64,000 bases of DNA, from contig DAISGD010000012.1 in the NCBI GenBank assembly GCA_036823295.1, forward strand, positions 3,848-67,847, read 5' to 3'. Shown here piece by piece: positions 44,403 to 53,341 of the stretch (its first letter is position 1; each line of letters opens with the position of its first letter). A model generated the notes under the pieces. It worked only from the letters and a program-made list of their open reading frames with translations. It ran no database searches and had not been told where the DNA came from. The translations under genes and the position numbers were made by a program. Source of the stretch: UBA4742 sp002403895. GTDB taxonomy: Bacteria > Actinomycetota > Acidimicrobiia > Acidimicrobiales > Acidimicrobilacustridaceae.

Positions 44403-46208
44403 GTGATCCTCGTGGACCTCGATGGCGTGGCCATGAGCCGGCCCGGCAAGGCGCTGTTCGGCGACCTCTCCCTGACGCTGTCGTCGGGTGACCGCTTGGG
44501 CATCGTGGGCCTCAACGGCTGCGGGAAATCGACGTTGCTGCGAGTCCTGACCGGTGCCGCCGAACCCGAATCGGGCAACGTGCGGCGGGGGCGCGGCGTG
44601 CGGGTCGCCGCCCTCGATCAGGTGCCCGTCCTGCCGTCGGGGCTGGTGCTGGAGGCGGTGGGCGACGGGTGGGAGGCCGCCGCCGTGCTCGATCGCCTGG
44701 GCATGGGCGGGCTCACCGACGCCGAGGTGGACACCCTGTCGGGGGGCCAGGCCAAGCGGGTGGCGCTGGCTCGAACCCTGGTGACCGAGAGTGACCTGCT
44801 GGTGCTGGACGAGCCCACCAACCACCTCGACATCGACGGCATCGCCTGGCTCGAGGACCGCCTCGCCGAGTACCGGGGTGGTCTGGTGTTGGTGACCCAT
44901 GACCGTCACGTGCTGGACCGCGTCACCACCCGGATCCTCGAGCTCGACCGCGGCAAGGGGTATCTCCACGAGGGCGGGTATGCGGCCTACCTCGAAGGCC
45001 GTGCCCTTCGGGACGAACAGGCGGCCGGCGCCGAGTCCACCCGCCGCAACCTCGCCCGAAAGGAGTTGGCGTGGCTGCGACGAGGCGCCCCGGCCCGCAC
45101 CCGCAAGCCCAAGGCCCGGATCGAGTCAGCCACCGCCCTGGTCGAGGGTCGGGCCGAGGCTCCCGCCCGGGCGGGCATCCCCGACCTGCACCTGGGGACG
45201 CCGCGCCTGGGTGACCGGGTCATCGAACTGGAGGGGGTAGGCCACTGCTTCGATGACGGCCCGTTGCTGTTCGAAGGTGTGGACCTCGCTCTCGACAACC
45301 GTGAGCGGCTCGGCATCGTGGGGGCCAACGGCACCGGCAAATCGACGCTGCTCGACATCACGGCCGGGCGTCGCGTTCCCACCCAGGGCCGAGTGGAGAC
45401 GGGGCCGTCGGTGCGTCTCGGCTATTACGATCAGCTCGGGTTCACGCTCGATCTCGATCAGCGGGTGCGCGACGCGGTGACCGGCGGGGTCCGCGTGCCG
45501 GACTGGCGTGACGCGGCGTTGCTCGAGCAGTTCTGGTTCAACGACGACGCGCAGTGGGGCCCGATCCGGCTGCTGTCGGGCGGGGAGCGGCGGCGCCTGC
45601 AATTGCTGTTGACGCTGGTCGCCCAACCGAACGTGTTGTTGCTCGACGAGCCCACCAACGACCTGGACATCGACACGTTGCGGGTTCTCGAGGAGTTCCT
45701 CGACGACTGGCCGGGAGCGCTGGTGGTGGTCAGCCACGACCGGGCTTTCCTGGAGCGGACTGTCACCGATGTGGTCGTCGTTGACGGAACGGGTCGGGTC
45801 GGTCGCCGACCGGGGGGCTACGCCGCCTGGGAGGACGAGCGCCGCGCCGCTCGCCAGGGTCCGCGCGCTCGTGCTGCGTCGGTCGGCGGTGCTGGTCGTG
45901 TGACCGCAGACCGCGCCAGCGAGCCCGGAACGAGGCCCGAGGGGGCAGCCGCCACCGCCACCGGGACCGGAGGTGAGCGCTCGGCCAGCACGTTGCGCCA
46001 TCTGATGAAACAGGTCGACAAGGAACTGGCGGCGCTGAGCCGCCGTCACGACGTCCTCGAGACGGAACTGACCGCGGCGGGCACCGACCACGAGGCGCTG
46101 CGGCGCATCGGTGCCAAGTTGGCCGTGGTCTCCGCCTCCGTGGCGGCCGCCGAAGAACGCTGGTTGGCTCTGGCCGAAGAGGCCGAGTCGTCGCGGGGGA
46201 CCCGCTGA
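44403..46208 (+). CDS. ABC-F family ATPase (Uup-like)
   Basis: A 601-residue soluble protein with two ABC domains and no membrane helices. First domain: VGLNGCGKST, LSGGQAKRVALAR, LLVLDEPTNHLDID. Second domain: VGANGTGKST, LSGGERRRLQLL, LLLDEPTNDLDID. A C-terminal coiled coil (about 540-600) follows a Gly/Ala-rich linker, as in Uup. ABC-F proteins act on the ribosome or on translation-linked steps; some give antibiotic resistance, but Uup-like ones are usually housekeeping. GTG start. Confidence 0.93.
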   Translation: MILVDLDGVAMSRPGKALFGDLSLTLSSGDRLGIVGLNGCGKSTLLRVLTGAAEPESGNVRRGRGVRVAALDQVPVLPSGLVLEAVGDGWEAAAVLDRLGMGGLTDAEVDTLSGGQAKRVALARTLVTESDLLVLDEPTNHLDIDGIAWLEDRLAEYRGGLVLVTHDRHVLDRVTTRILELDRGKGYLHEGGYAAYLEGRALRDEQAAGAESTRRNLARKELAWLRRGAPARTRKPKARIESATALVEGRAEAPARAGIPDLHLGTPRLGDRVIELEGVGHCFDDGPLLFEGVDLALDNRERLGIVGANGTGKSTLLDITAGRRVPTQGRVETGPSVRLGYYDQLGFTLDLDQRVRDAVTGGVRVPDWRDAALLEQFWFNDDAQWGPIRLLSGGERRRLQLLLTLVAQPNVLLLDEPTNDLDIDTLRVLEEFLDDWPGALVVVSHDRAFLERTVTDVVVVDGTGRVGRRPGGYAAWEDERRAARQGPRARAASVGGAGRVTADRASEPGTRPEGAAATATGTGGERSASTLRHLMKQVDKELAALSRRHDVLETELTAAGTDHEALRRIGAKLAVVSASVAAAEERWLALAEEAESSRGTR

Positions 46209-46275
46209 GGGGCATGAGGGCTCCGGTAGCATCGGCGCCCGTCGGGGGTCCCGGGACCGCCCAGGGGGAGGACAC

Positions 46276-47559
46276 GTGACCGAGGTGGATGTCGAAGTCG
46301 AGGGTCCGGCGGCGCGCCCCGACCCGGCGACCGATTCGCCCGGCGCAGGCCCGTGGTGGAAGCCGGCGGCCATCTTCCTGGGCATCGGCAGCGTGGTGTG
46401 GGTCACCGTCTATCTCGCCGGTCGCTATCTGCCCCGCGAGTACCTCTACTCCCGTCGCTATGACCCAGGCGGGGGACCGCTGGTCGAAGGGTGGGTGCGA
46501 TGGGATGCCGGGTGGTATCGCGAGATCGTCCGCCACGGATACCGCTATTACCCGGGCGTGCAATCCTCGGTCGCCTACTTCCCCGCCTACCCGTTGGCCA
46601 TCGCCGCGGTGGCGTGGGCTTTCCCCAGCATCGCGGCCGCAGGCGTGTTCGTCACCGTGGCGTCGGGGCTGGGCTCGGCGGTGCTGTTCTACCGGTGGTG
46701 CGCGGCGCGCATGGCGCCGGCCCACGCCACCACCGCGCTGGTCGTGCTGTTGGTCTTCCCCTACAGCTGGTACCTGTATGGCGCGGTCTACGCCGACGCG
46801 TTCTTCCTGTTGGTGGTGCTGACCGCCTTCGTGTTGGTCGAGCGTGACCATCTGTGGCTGGCCGGCCTCGCCGGATTCGTCGCCACCGCGTCGCGCCCGA
46901 CGGGCGTTGCCGTCGCCATCGGCCTGGTGCTGGTCGTCGTGGAGCGACGGAACCTGGCGTCGGCCGCGGCAACCGGCACCTCACCTCCGGGTGCGGAGCG
47001 CCGGGGGCTCGCCGGGTTCGGGGATCAACTCCGTAGCCGTTTCAACCCCCGGGGCCTCTCCTGGTCGGTGGGGCCGCTGCTGGTGGCGTTCGGTGGTTTG
47101 GCGGCCTGGTATGGCTACCTCTGGTATCGCTTCGACGACCCGTTGCTGTTCGTGCACATCGAGAGCCTGTGGGGCCAGGGCGCGGGCGTTCGCACCTGGT
47201 TCAAGTTCGAGTTCTTCCACCAGATGCACCTGGTCCCCCATTCACTGTTCTCGGCCGGGTTGATCCTCCACGCCCTGGTCGGCATCGGTGCGCTGTTGCT
47301 CGTACCCCGCATCGCCCGCCGCTTCGGTTGGGCCTACGCCGTGTACGTCCTGATCGTCATGGGCATCCCGGTGCTGGGCACCAAAGACTTCATGAGCTGC
47401 GCCCGCTACCTGCTGGCGGCCTTCCCCGTGTTCGCGGTGGCAGGGGACTGGCTGGCCGAGCGGAACTCGCCGGCGGTCCGCAACGCCTGGGTGGGGGTCT
47501 CCTCCGTCTTGCTCATCGGCTTCGCCACCCTTTGGGCCATGGGGAAGTACCTGTCCTGA
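46276..47559 (+). CDS. GT-C-type membrane glycosyltransferase-like protein (PIG-V-like)
   Basis: A 427-residue protein with about 9-10 membrane helices. After the first helix, the extracellular loop WVRWDAGWYREIVRHGY has the acidic D-containing loop of PIG-V/GT-C mannosyltransferases, followed by YFPAYPLAI. ASRPTGVAVAIG and GTKDFMSCARYLLAAFPVF are other family-like segments. It probably transfers a polyprenyl-phosphate-linked sugar to a lipid, protein or glycan outside the membrane. GTG 46276 follows a GGGGAGGA sequence. The acceptor is unknown. Confidence 0.82.
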   Translation: MTEVDVEVEGPAARPDPATDSPGAGPWWKPAAIFLGIGSVVWVTVYLAGRYLPREYLYSRRYDPGGGPLVEGWVRWDAGWYREIVRHGYRYYPGVQSSVAYFPAYPLAIAAVAWAFPSIAAAGVFVTVASGLGSAVLFYRWCAARMAPAHATTALVVLLVFPYSWYLYGAVYADAFFLLVVLTAFVLVERDHLWLAGLAGFVATASRPTGVAVAIGLVLVVVERRNLASAAATGTSPPGAERRGLAGFGDQLRSRFNPRGLSWSVGPLLVAFGGLAAWYGYLWYRFDDPLLFVHIESLWGQGAGVRTWFKFEFFHQMHLVPHSLFSAGLILHALVGIGALLLVPRIARRFGWAYAVYVLIVMGIPVLGTKDFMSCARYLLAAFPVFAVAGDWLAERNSPAVRNAWVGVSSVLLIGFATLWAMGKYLS

Positions 47560-47699
47560 GGGCAGCCACCCGACCTGACGCGTGGTCGGCGCCGCCCATT
47601 CCGGCCTGAGCTGACAAGATGCCCTCGGCTCGGGGGAGCCCGCAGCTGCCCAGGCCTCGCCCGTACCCGATCCGCACGGAAACGACCGAGGAGCAGACC

Positions 47700-48485
47700 A
47701 TGCCGGAGACCACGAGTCAACCGTTGGAGGGGCGCGTGGCCCTGGTCACCGGCGGAGGCCGCGGCATCGGTCGGGCCATCTCGCTGGCGCTGGCGAGCGA
47801 CGGCGCCGACGTGGCGGTCAACTACCGGCGCGACCGGGAGTCGGCGGACGAGACCGTGGCCGCCCTCAAGGCCCTGGGCCGGCGGGCGATCGCGTACCAG
47901 GCCTCGATCGACCAGCTCGACGACGATCGCCGACTGGCGGTGGAGGTGGTGACCGACTTCGGGGCCATAGACATCCTGATCAACAACGGGGGCATCGCCA
48001 GTCGGGGCCAGTCGGTGGCCGACACGGACCCGGCCGAGCTGGAGCGGGTCATGCGCACCCACGCCCTCGGCCCCCATCACCTGTCCCAGGCGGTGCTGCC
48101 CTCGATGCGCACCCGGGACCGCGGCGACATCGTGTTCATCTCGTCGGCGGCCACGCTCACCCACGCTGCCAACGGGGGTCCCTACAACATGGGCAAGGCG
48201 GCCGAGGAGGCATTGGCGCTGACCCTGGCCAAGGAAGAGCTGCGCAACGGCATCCGGGTCAACATCGTGGCGCCCGGCTTGGTGGACACGTCAATGGGCC
48301 AGAAGCTGATGAAGGCGGTGGCGGGCGTGGACGACCTGCGAGCGCTCGACGCGTCGATGCCGTTCGGCCGGGTCTGCCAACCGGAAGATGTCGCCAACGT
48401 CGTGGCCTGGGTGGTGGGCCCGGGGAGCAGCTACGTCACCGGCCAGAAGATCAACGTCGACGGCCTTGCCACCTTCATGCGCTGA
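47700..48485 (+). CDS. Short-chain dehydrogenase/reductase (FabG-like)
   Basis: A 261-residue NAD(P)-dependent oxidoreductase. The cofactor motif is TGGGRGIGRAI, with a basic patch NYRRDRE that favours NADP. ILINNGGIAS, the Ser in FISSAAT, and Tyr-x3-Lys in PYNMGKAAEE form the catalytic set. The C-terminus SSYVTGQKINVDGLATF is typical of FabG-like SDRs. Substrate unknown; no fatty-acid synthesis genes are adjacent. Confidence 0.9.
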   Translation: MPETTSQPLEGRVALVTGGGRGIGRAISLALASDGADVAVNYRRDRESADETVAALKALGRRAIAYQASIDQLDDDRRLAVEVVTDFGAIDILINNGGIASRGQSVADTDPAELERVMRTHALGPHHLSQAVLPSMRTRDRGDIVFISSAATLTHAANGGPYNMGKAAEEALALTLAKEELRNGIRVNIVAPGLVDTSMGQKLMKAVAGVDDLRALDASMPFGRVCQPEDVANVVAWVVGPGSSYVTGQKINVDGLATFMR

Positions 48486-48617
48486 AGCCAGCGACCCGGA
48501 GCGGATTGGAGAACGCGTTCCGGACCAGCCGCCCCCGGGGTTCACGGGCACTGATGGTAGGCGCTGGGCCAGGACCCGAATTGTCGGGGGTTCGCTCTCG
48601 GGACCCCGCCCGGTATC

Positions 48618-49277
48618 ATGGCGACCATGTCCCTCGGCACCGACACCCCTGAGAGCACCACCGCCCCGGAGACGGGGCCTTCGTTCACCGTGACCGATGC
48701 CGCATTGGCCAAGGTGCTTGAGATCCGCGGCGCGGAGGACGATCCCGAGTCGCTCTGCCTGTGGATCGAGGTCACCGGCACCAAGGGTCCCGATTACACC
48801 TATGACCTTTCCTTCGAGACGATCGCCGATCTCGAGCCCACCGATCATCGCGAGTCGGTCAGCGGCGGGCTGATGGTGGCCATCCCCGAGGGCAGTCTCG
48901 ATCAGCTCCGGGGTTCGACGCTCGATCTGCCCGCCAGTGCCGGGCAGGGCGGTCTCGTCTTGCGCAACCCCAACCGCCCGAACCCCCTGGCGGGAATGAC
49001 GCTGGAACTGACCGGCGACATCGCCGACAAGGTCGCCCAGCTGCTCGAGCAGTCGATCAACCCGTCACTGGCCTCGCACGGTGGGTACGCCACGCTGGTC
49101 GGAGTCGACGACACCAAGGTCTTCCTGACCATGGGTGGTGGCTGCCAGGGCTGCTCGATGAGCGCGGCCACTTTGGTCGAGGGCATTCAGGTGGCCATCA
49201 AGGAAGCGATTCCCGAGGTCACCGAGATCATCGACGCCACCGACCACACCGCTGGCGAGAACCCCTTCTACACCTGA
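48618..49277 (+). CDS. nfuA: NfuA-like iron-sulphur cluster carrier
   Basis: A 219-residue protein with a degenerate A-type scaffold domain (about 20-115: FTVTDAALAKVLEIRGAEDD, LCLWIEVTG) lacking its cysteines, and a C-terminal Nfu domain (about 130-205). The Nfu domain has LLEQSINPSLASHGGYATLVGV and the cluster-binding CxxC in GGGCQGCSMSAATL (Cys176, Cys179). It carries a 4Fe-4S cluster to target enzymes. This could include Dxs-pathway enzymes IspG/H, though the convergent dxs neighbour is not itself Fe-S. ATG 48627 is an alternative start. Confidence 0.92.
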   Translation: MATMSLGTDTPESTTAPETGPSFTVTDAALAKVLEIRGAEDDPESLCLWIEVTGTKGPDYTYDLSFETIADLEPTDHRESVSGGLMVAIPEGSLDQLRGSTLDLPASAGQGGLVLRNPNRPNPLAGMTLELTGDIADKVAQLLEQSINPSLASHGGYATLVGVDDTKVFLTMGGGCQGCSMSAATLVEGIQVAIKEAIPEVTEIIDATDHTAGENPFYT

Positions 49278-49298
49278 TCGTCTCTACACCTGATCGTC
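49267..49298. repeat. Two tandem copies of a 16-bp unit across the nfuA stop
   Basis: TCTACACCTGATCGTC occurs twice in a row. The first copy contains the nfuA stop codon; the second lies just outside the gene. It looks like a simple local duplication and may be phenotypically silent. Confidence 0.85.
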
Positions 49299-49342
49299 GC
49301 AGCTCATCGCCGATCGGCCCGTGCGGCCCCGGCTGAGCACCG

Positions 49343-51211
49343 TCAGCTGCGGGGGATGTGATCGCCGGCCAACAGGCTGGCGGCCGACGCCATGATGCCG
49401 TCGCGGTCGAGGCCCAACTCAGCCAGGATGGCATCGGGCTTGCCGTGGGCGAGATAGGCCACCGGCGTCCCCAGGACGCGGACGCGCGGCTCCTGCTCGC
49501 CCAGTGTGTGCTCGGCCAACTGATCGGCTATGGCACTGCCCACGCCACCCTCACGCACCCCATCCTCGACGGTGAGCACACACGGATGGCGGGCGGCATC
49601 GGCCAGCATCTCGGGGTCGAGCGGCTTGACCACCCGCGCGTCCCACAATGTCACCGACACCCCATCGCTGATCAGTCGGTCAGCGGCCTGCTCGGCGGCG
49701 TCGAGCATCTTGCCCACCGAGATGAGGCAGAGATCGGTGCCCTTGCGCAGCCTTCGCCCCCTGAGGCCGGCGCCGACGGACTCAGGCGATTCTTGGCGAG
49801 CACGCGTGCCCGGCCACCGGAGCGCCACCGGCCCATCGGTCAGGTCCATGGTGTCGTGCAGCATCTGCTGGAGCTCCTGGTACGACGATGGAGCGAACAC
49901 CGTCATGCCGGGGACCTTGGTGAGCAACATCATGTCGAGCACACCGTGGTGTGACGGCCCGTCGACACCGGTCACCCCGGCGCGGTCCAGGCAGAAGATC
50001 ACCGGTTGGCCGTGCAACCCGACATCCAGGTTGACCTGGTCGAAGGCCCGAGTCAGGAAGGTCGAGTAGACCGCCACGACGGGACGCAGGCCGCCCATGG
50101 CCATGCCCGCGGCCGCGGTCACCGCGTGCTGCTCGGCGATGCCCACATCGAAGCAGCGATCGGGGTACCGCTCGGCGAACGGCAACAAGCCAGTGGAATC
50201 AGGCATGGCCGCAGTGATGGCCACCAGCTCGGGGTGGGTGCCGGCCTCCTTGATCAACGCCTCGGTAAACGCCGCGGTGTAGCTGTCGGGCTTGGGTTGA
50301 CCCATGTCGTGCAGGTGCTTGATGGGGTCGTTCTCGGCGGGGCCGTAGCCGCGTCCCTTCTGGGTCAGCACGTGTACGACCTGGGGCCCGAGGATCTGCG
50401 AGGCGTTGTGCAGTGCCTCCTCGAGGGCTGGAATGTCGTGGCCGTCGAAGGGTCCCGTGTAACGCACGCCGAGGGCTTCGAAGAAGGCCGTGGGCTCCCA
50501 CATCTCGCGGATGGCGGCCTTGGTGGCGTCGAAGCCTCGCTCGAGCCGATCACCGACCATGGGGATCTCCTGCAGCAGCCGTTCCAGCCGGGCCTGGCGA
50601 CGCATGTAGACCGGGTTGTTGCGAATGCGGGCCAGGCTCTCGCCGAGGCGACTGACGGTCGGGGCGTACGAGCGGCCGTTGTCGTTGAGCACGATGATGC
50701 AATCCCGCCCGCTGTGCCCCAGGTTGTTCAGGCCTTCGAAAGCCATCCCCCCGGTCATCGAGCCATCGCCGATGACGGCCACGACCCGGCGATCATGCCC
50801 GAGCTCGCTGGCTTGGGCGGTGGCCAGGCCGTAGGCGTAGCTGAGGATGGTGGAGGCGTGGCTGTTCTCGACCCAATCGTGCTCGCTCTCGGCTCGGCTG
50901 GGATACCCCGACAATCCGTCGGCCTGACGCAGGGTGGAGAACTCGTCGCGACGGCCGGTCACGATCTTGTGCACGTAGGCCTGGTGGCCCGTGTCCCACA
51001 AGATGATGTCCTCCGGGGAGTCGAACACCCGGTGCAGAGCCAAGGTCAACTCGACCACCCCGAGGTTGGAACCAAGGTGCCCGGACCCGGCCTTGTCAAC
51101 GGAGTCCACGATGAACTGGCGGATCTCGATGGCCAGGGTCTCGAGCTCGTCGTTGCTGAGCAGCTTGAGGTCGGCCGGCGAATTGATTCTCTCAAGGATC
51201 ACTGAGGCCAC
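49343..51211 (-). CDS. dxs: 1-deoxy-D-xylulose-5-phosphate synthase
   Basis: A 622-residue thiamine-diphosphate enzyme that condenses pyruvate and glyceraldehyde-3-phosphate, the first step of the MEP isoprenoid pathway. Landmarks are KAGSGHLGSNLGVVELT, LWDTGHQAYVHK, the TPP motif GDGSMTGGMAFEGLNNLG ... NDNGRSYAPTVS, and DVGIAEQHAVTAAAGMA with the catalytic Glu. FCLDRAGVTGVDGPSHHG follows in the pyrimidine-binding domain. Full length for the family. Convergent with nfuA; divergent from the hydrolase gene. Confidence 0.97.
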   Translation of the reverse strand: MASVILERINSPADLKLLSNDELETLAIEIRQFIVDSVDKAGSGHLGSNLGVVELTLALHRVFDSPEDIILWDTGHQAYVHKIVTGRRDEFSTLRQADGLSGYPSRAESEHDWVENSHASTILSYAYGLATAQASELGHDRRVVAVIGDGSMTGGMAFEGLNNLGHSGRDCIIVLNDNGRSYAPTVSRLGESLARIRNNPVYMRRQARLERLLQEIPMVGDRLERGFDATKAAIREMWEPTAFFEALGVRYTGPFDGHDIPALEEALHNASQILGPQVVHVLTQKGRGYGPAENDPIKHLHDMGQPKPDSYTAAFTEALIKEAGTHPELVAITAAMPDSTGLLPFAERYPDRCFDVGIAEQHAVTAAAGMAMGGLRPVVAVYSTFLTRAFDQVNLDVGLHGQPVIFCLDRAGVTGVDGPSHHGVLDMMLLTKVPGMTVFAPSSYQELQQMLHDTMDLTDGPVALRWPGTRARQESPESVGAGLRGRRLRKGTDLCLISVGKMLDAAEQAADRLISDGVSVTLWDARVVKPLDPEMLADAARHPCVLTVEDGVREGGVGSAIADQLAEHTLGEQEPRVRVLGTPVAYLAHGKPDAILAELGLDRDGIMASAASLLAGDHIPRS

Positions 51212-51390
51212 CGTAGCCCGTCACCCTCCGCTCGCTCAGGCGGGCCAAGCCGTAGCCCGCGGCCAGCGTGAACGGCACCGGCGACCGCATCGAGGGTGGA
51301 GCGGTCGGCCGTGATCGATCTGGGTGCCAAGATGAAGGGGCCGATCTCATGCCCGGTTCGAGCCGGGGCGACAACCTCCGGAGGGAACTC

Positions 51391-52266
51391 ATGACCGTCA
51401 CCGACCGCGTCGTCAGCGTGGGCGATATGACCATCACCATCACCGAGGCGGGCGAGGGTGGTCGACCGCTGCTGTTGTTGCACGGCTACACCGGGGCCCG
51501 CGGTGACTTCGAGGACTTCATCGAGCCGTTGGCTGACCGCGGCTGGCATGTGGTGGCGCCTGACCATCGGGGCCACGGCCAGAGCACGAAGCCGACCTCG
51601 GAGGACGACTACTCCCTCGAGATCTTCGCCACCGACGCCCTGGGCCTGGCCGACGCGTTGGGATTCGATCGCTTCGTCGTCCTCGGCCACTCGATGGGCG
51701 GGATGCTCACCCAAAACCTCGTGCTTCGAGCCCCCGAGCGCGTGGAGGCGTTGATCTTGATGGATACCGGCCACGGAGCCTTCGCCGTCGATCCGGATCT
51801 CATCGCCTTGGGGGTGACGGCGGCACGCACCGAGGGGATCGACGTGGTGGCCGATGTGATGGGGGCTAGTGACGAAGGGCCGCTCACCAACGACGCCTAC
51901 CGGCGCAAGATCGCCGAGGATCCGTCCTACAAGGAACGGGGCGACCGGAACCTCCGGGCGTCGTCGCCGGCGATGTTCGCGGCCATGCTGCAGCAGATCT
52001 CGACCCAAGACGATCGGCTCGAGCGTCTGGCGGCCTTGACCATGCCGACCCTCGTAGTGGTCGGCGAGCTGGACGAGCCGTTCCGTGAGCCGAGCCGGCG
52101 TATGGCGGAGACCATCCCCGGCGCCCGCCTGGCGGTGATCGCCGACGGCGGGCACAGCCCGCAGTTTGAGGCACCGGCCGGATGGTGGGAGGCCGTGGCC
52201 GGCTTCCTCGACGAGGTGGCCGCCACCGACCCCGAACCCAGCAGGGCGGCGTCGACCTCGAGCTGA
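51391..52266 (+). CDS. Alpha/beta-fold hydrolase
   Basis: A 291-residue alpha/beta hydrolase. LLLLHGYTGARGDF is the oxyanion loop; the nucleophile elbow is VLGHSMGGM; the acid lies in VVGELDEPF and the His in ADGGHSPQFE. APDHRGHGQSTKP is typical of the epoxide-hydrolase/dehalogenase/esterase superfamily, with no feature that separates these activities. GGAGGG at 51380-51385 precedes ATG 51391. The frame is open upstream, but that part has no homology. Confidence 0.9.
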   Translation: MTVTDRVVSVGDMTITITEAGEGGRPLLLLHGYTGARGDFEDFIEPLADRGWHVVAPDHRGHGQSTKPTSEDDYSLEIFATDALGLADALGFDRFVVLGHSMGGMLTQNLVLRAPERVEALILMDTGHGAFAVDPDLIALGVTAARTEGIDVVADVMGASDEGPLTNDAYRRKIAEDPSYKERGDRNLRASSPAMFAAMLQQISTQDDRLERLAALTMPTLVVVGELDEPFREPSRRMAETIPGARLAVIADGGHSPQFEAPAGWWEAVAGFLDEVAATDPEPSRAASTSS

Positions 52267-52290
52267 TCCGCCGGCCGAGTTCCTTCGTGA

Positions 52291-52740
52291 TCACTCCGGC
52301 GGCAGGCTGTCGAGGAAGGCATCGAGGGCGCGTGCTGCCACGCTGACGGGAACTTCGAACTGGTCCGCCACCTCCGCGGGGCCGACGCTGGTGCCTGCTC
52401 GTGCCGAGGCGCGGACGAACTGTTCGAGCAGCTCAGTGGGCACGAGTCGGTTCGCCACCTCACGATCGACGCTGCGTTCGTCGCCGTCGACGAACGAGGC
52501 CAGACCGCGGAAGACTCCGATGGACGTGACGCCTCCACCGCGCTCGTGGTGGATCAGCTCGTGGGTCAGTACCGCTCGCCGGTCTTCACCCTGGAGTTCG
52601 GGGTCGATGACGATCACGCCGAGCTCGCCGGCCCGGGCGTAGAAGCCCCCGCCCATGAGCCGGGCGATGGGGTGGAACGACAGGACGAGGTCGTCGCGTT
52701 CGGCGACGGCGCGCCAGGGGTCGAACGGCTCGTCGATCAC
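52291..52740 (-). CDS. ImmA/IrrE-type metallopeptidase
   Basis: A 149-residue zinc protease-like protein. LTHELIHHERGG contains the HExxH motif, and DREVANRLVPTELLE provides the downstream helix with the expected Glu. ImmA and IrrE proteins cleave or control XRE-type repressors, thereby derepressing stress or mobile-element genes. The gene upstream on the same strand (52792) encodes just such an XRE protein, so this looks like a repressor/anti-repressor pair. It sits beside the unusual export region, which it may regulate (inference). Confidence 0.82.
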   Translation of the reverse strand: MIDEPFDPWRAVAERDDLVLSFHPIARLMGGGFYARAGELGVIVIDPELQGEDRRAVLTHELIHHERGGGVTSIGVFRGLASFVDGDERSVDREVANRLVPTELLEQFVRASARAGTSVGPAEVADQFEVPVSVAARALDAFLDSLPPE

Positions 52741-52791
52741 CGCACCACGCTAGGCGTGAGGTGTGACACCGCCGAGCTGAGCGGTTGGGGA

Positions 52792-53190
52792 TTACCGCTG
52801 GTGGCCGGCGGCGAGTCCTTCGACGTAGCCCTGGACCATGGCCTGCTCTTCGGGCGTGAGCTCGAGGTATTTCCGGGCGAAGCCGGACGGGATGTTGCCG
52901 TCGAAGCGAGGAGGTGGGCTGGCAGGGGCCCGCTCGGGCGGGGTGGCCGCCTCGTCGTCGGTGGGTGGGTCGCCCCCGGCCACGATGGTGTCAAACGTGT
53001 TGGCCGACCAGCCCAGGGCCCGCGAGACCCCTCGCACGGTGAGATCTTGATACCGGTCCCGGCCGGCGGACTCGATCAGGCGCCAGGTCGCCAGCGAGAC
53101 CCTGGCTCGATCAGAGGCTTCCTGCTGAGTCCACCCGAGGTGGAGACGTCGGTTCCTGACGGCTTGTGCGACTCGCTTCCATGGCTCCAT
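52792..53190 (-). CDS. XRE-type regulator paired with ImmA/IrrE protease
   Basis: A 132-residue protein. The N-terminal helix-turn-helix (about residues 5-65) reads VAQAVRNRRLHLGWTQQEASDRARVSLATWRLIES, then ALGWSANTFDTIV. A Pro/Ala-rich acidic linker follows, with a C-terminal helix (ARKYLELTPEEQAMVQGYVEGLAAG) that could dimerise or bind the protease. It is divergent from the XRE-fusion gene at 53342; the AT-rich interval contains inverted repeats that are candidate operators. The protease gene follows after 51 bases. Confidence 0.82.
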   Translation of the reverse strand: MEPWKRVAQAVRNRRLHLGWTQQEASDRARVSLATWRLIESAGRDRYQDLTVRGVSRALGWSANTFDTIVAGGDPPTDDEAATPPERAPASPPPRFDGNIPSGFARKYLELTPEEQAMVQGYVEGLAAGHQR

Positions 53191-53341
53191 TCACACAGTC
53201 TCGCGGAAATAGGAAGCTATGGCTAGCTGTGTGGCGACAGGAACACGTTTCACTTTGATTGGTGTACCACAGACAGCGCAAGGGAGAAAGAGAAGAATCT
53301 AGACTTGACTAGGTTTTGATAGTCATGCTTATCTCTGCTCC
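53191..53341. promoter_or_regulatory. Divergent promoter region with candidate operators
   Basis: The 151 bases between two divergent XRE genes are clearly more A/T-rich than their surroundings. They contain three inverted repeats: TGACTA (53306-53311) with TAGTCA (53320-53325); AGCTA (53215-53219) with TAGCT (53224-53228); and CACACAG (53192-53198) with CTGTGTG (53227-53233). TTGACT at 53305-53310 resembles a -35 box and overlaps the first repeat; TATCTC at 53330-53335 is a poor -10 candidate 19 bases on. The plus-strand ATG at 53342 has no Shine-Dalgarno sequence, which would fit leaderless translation. Confidence 0.55.
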
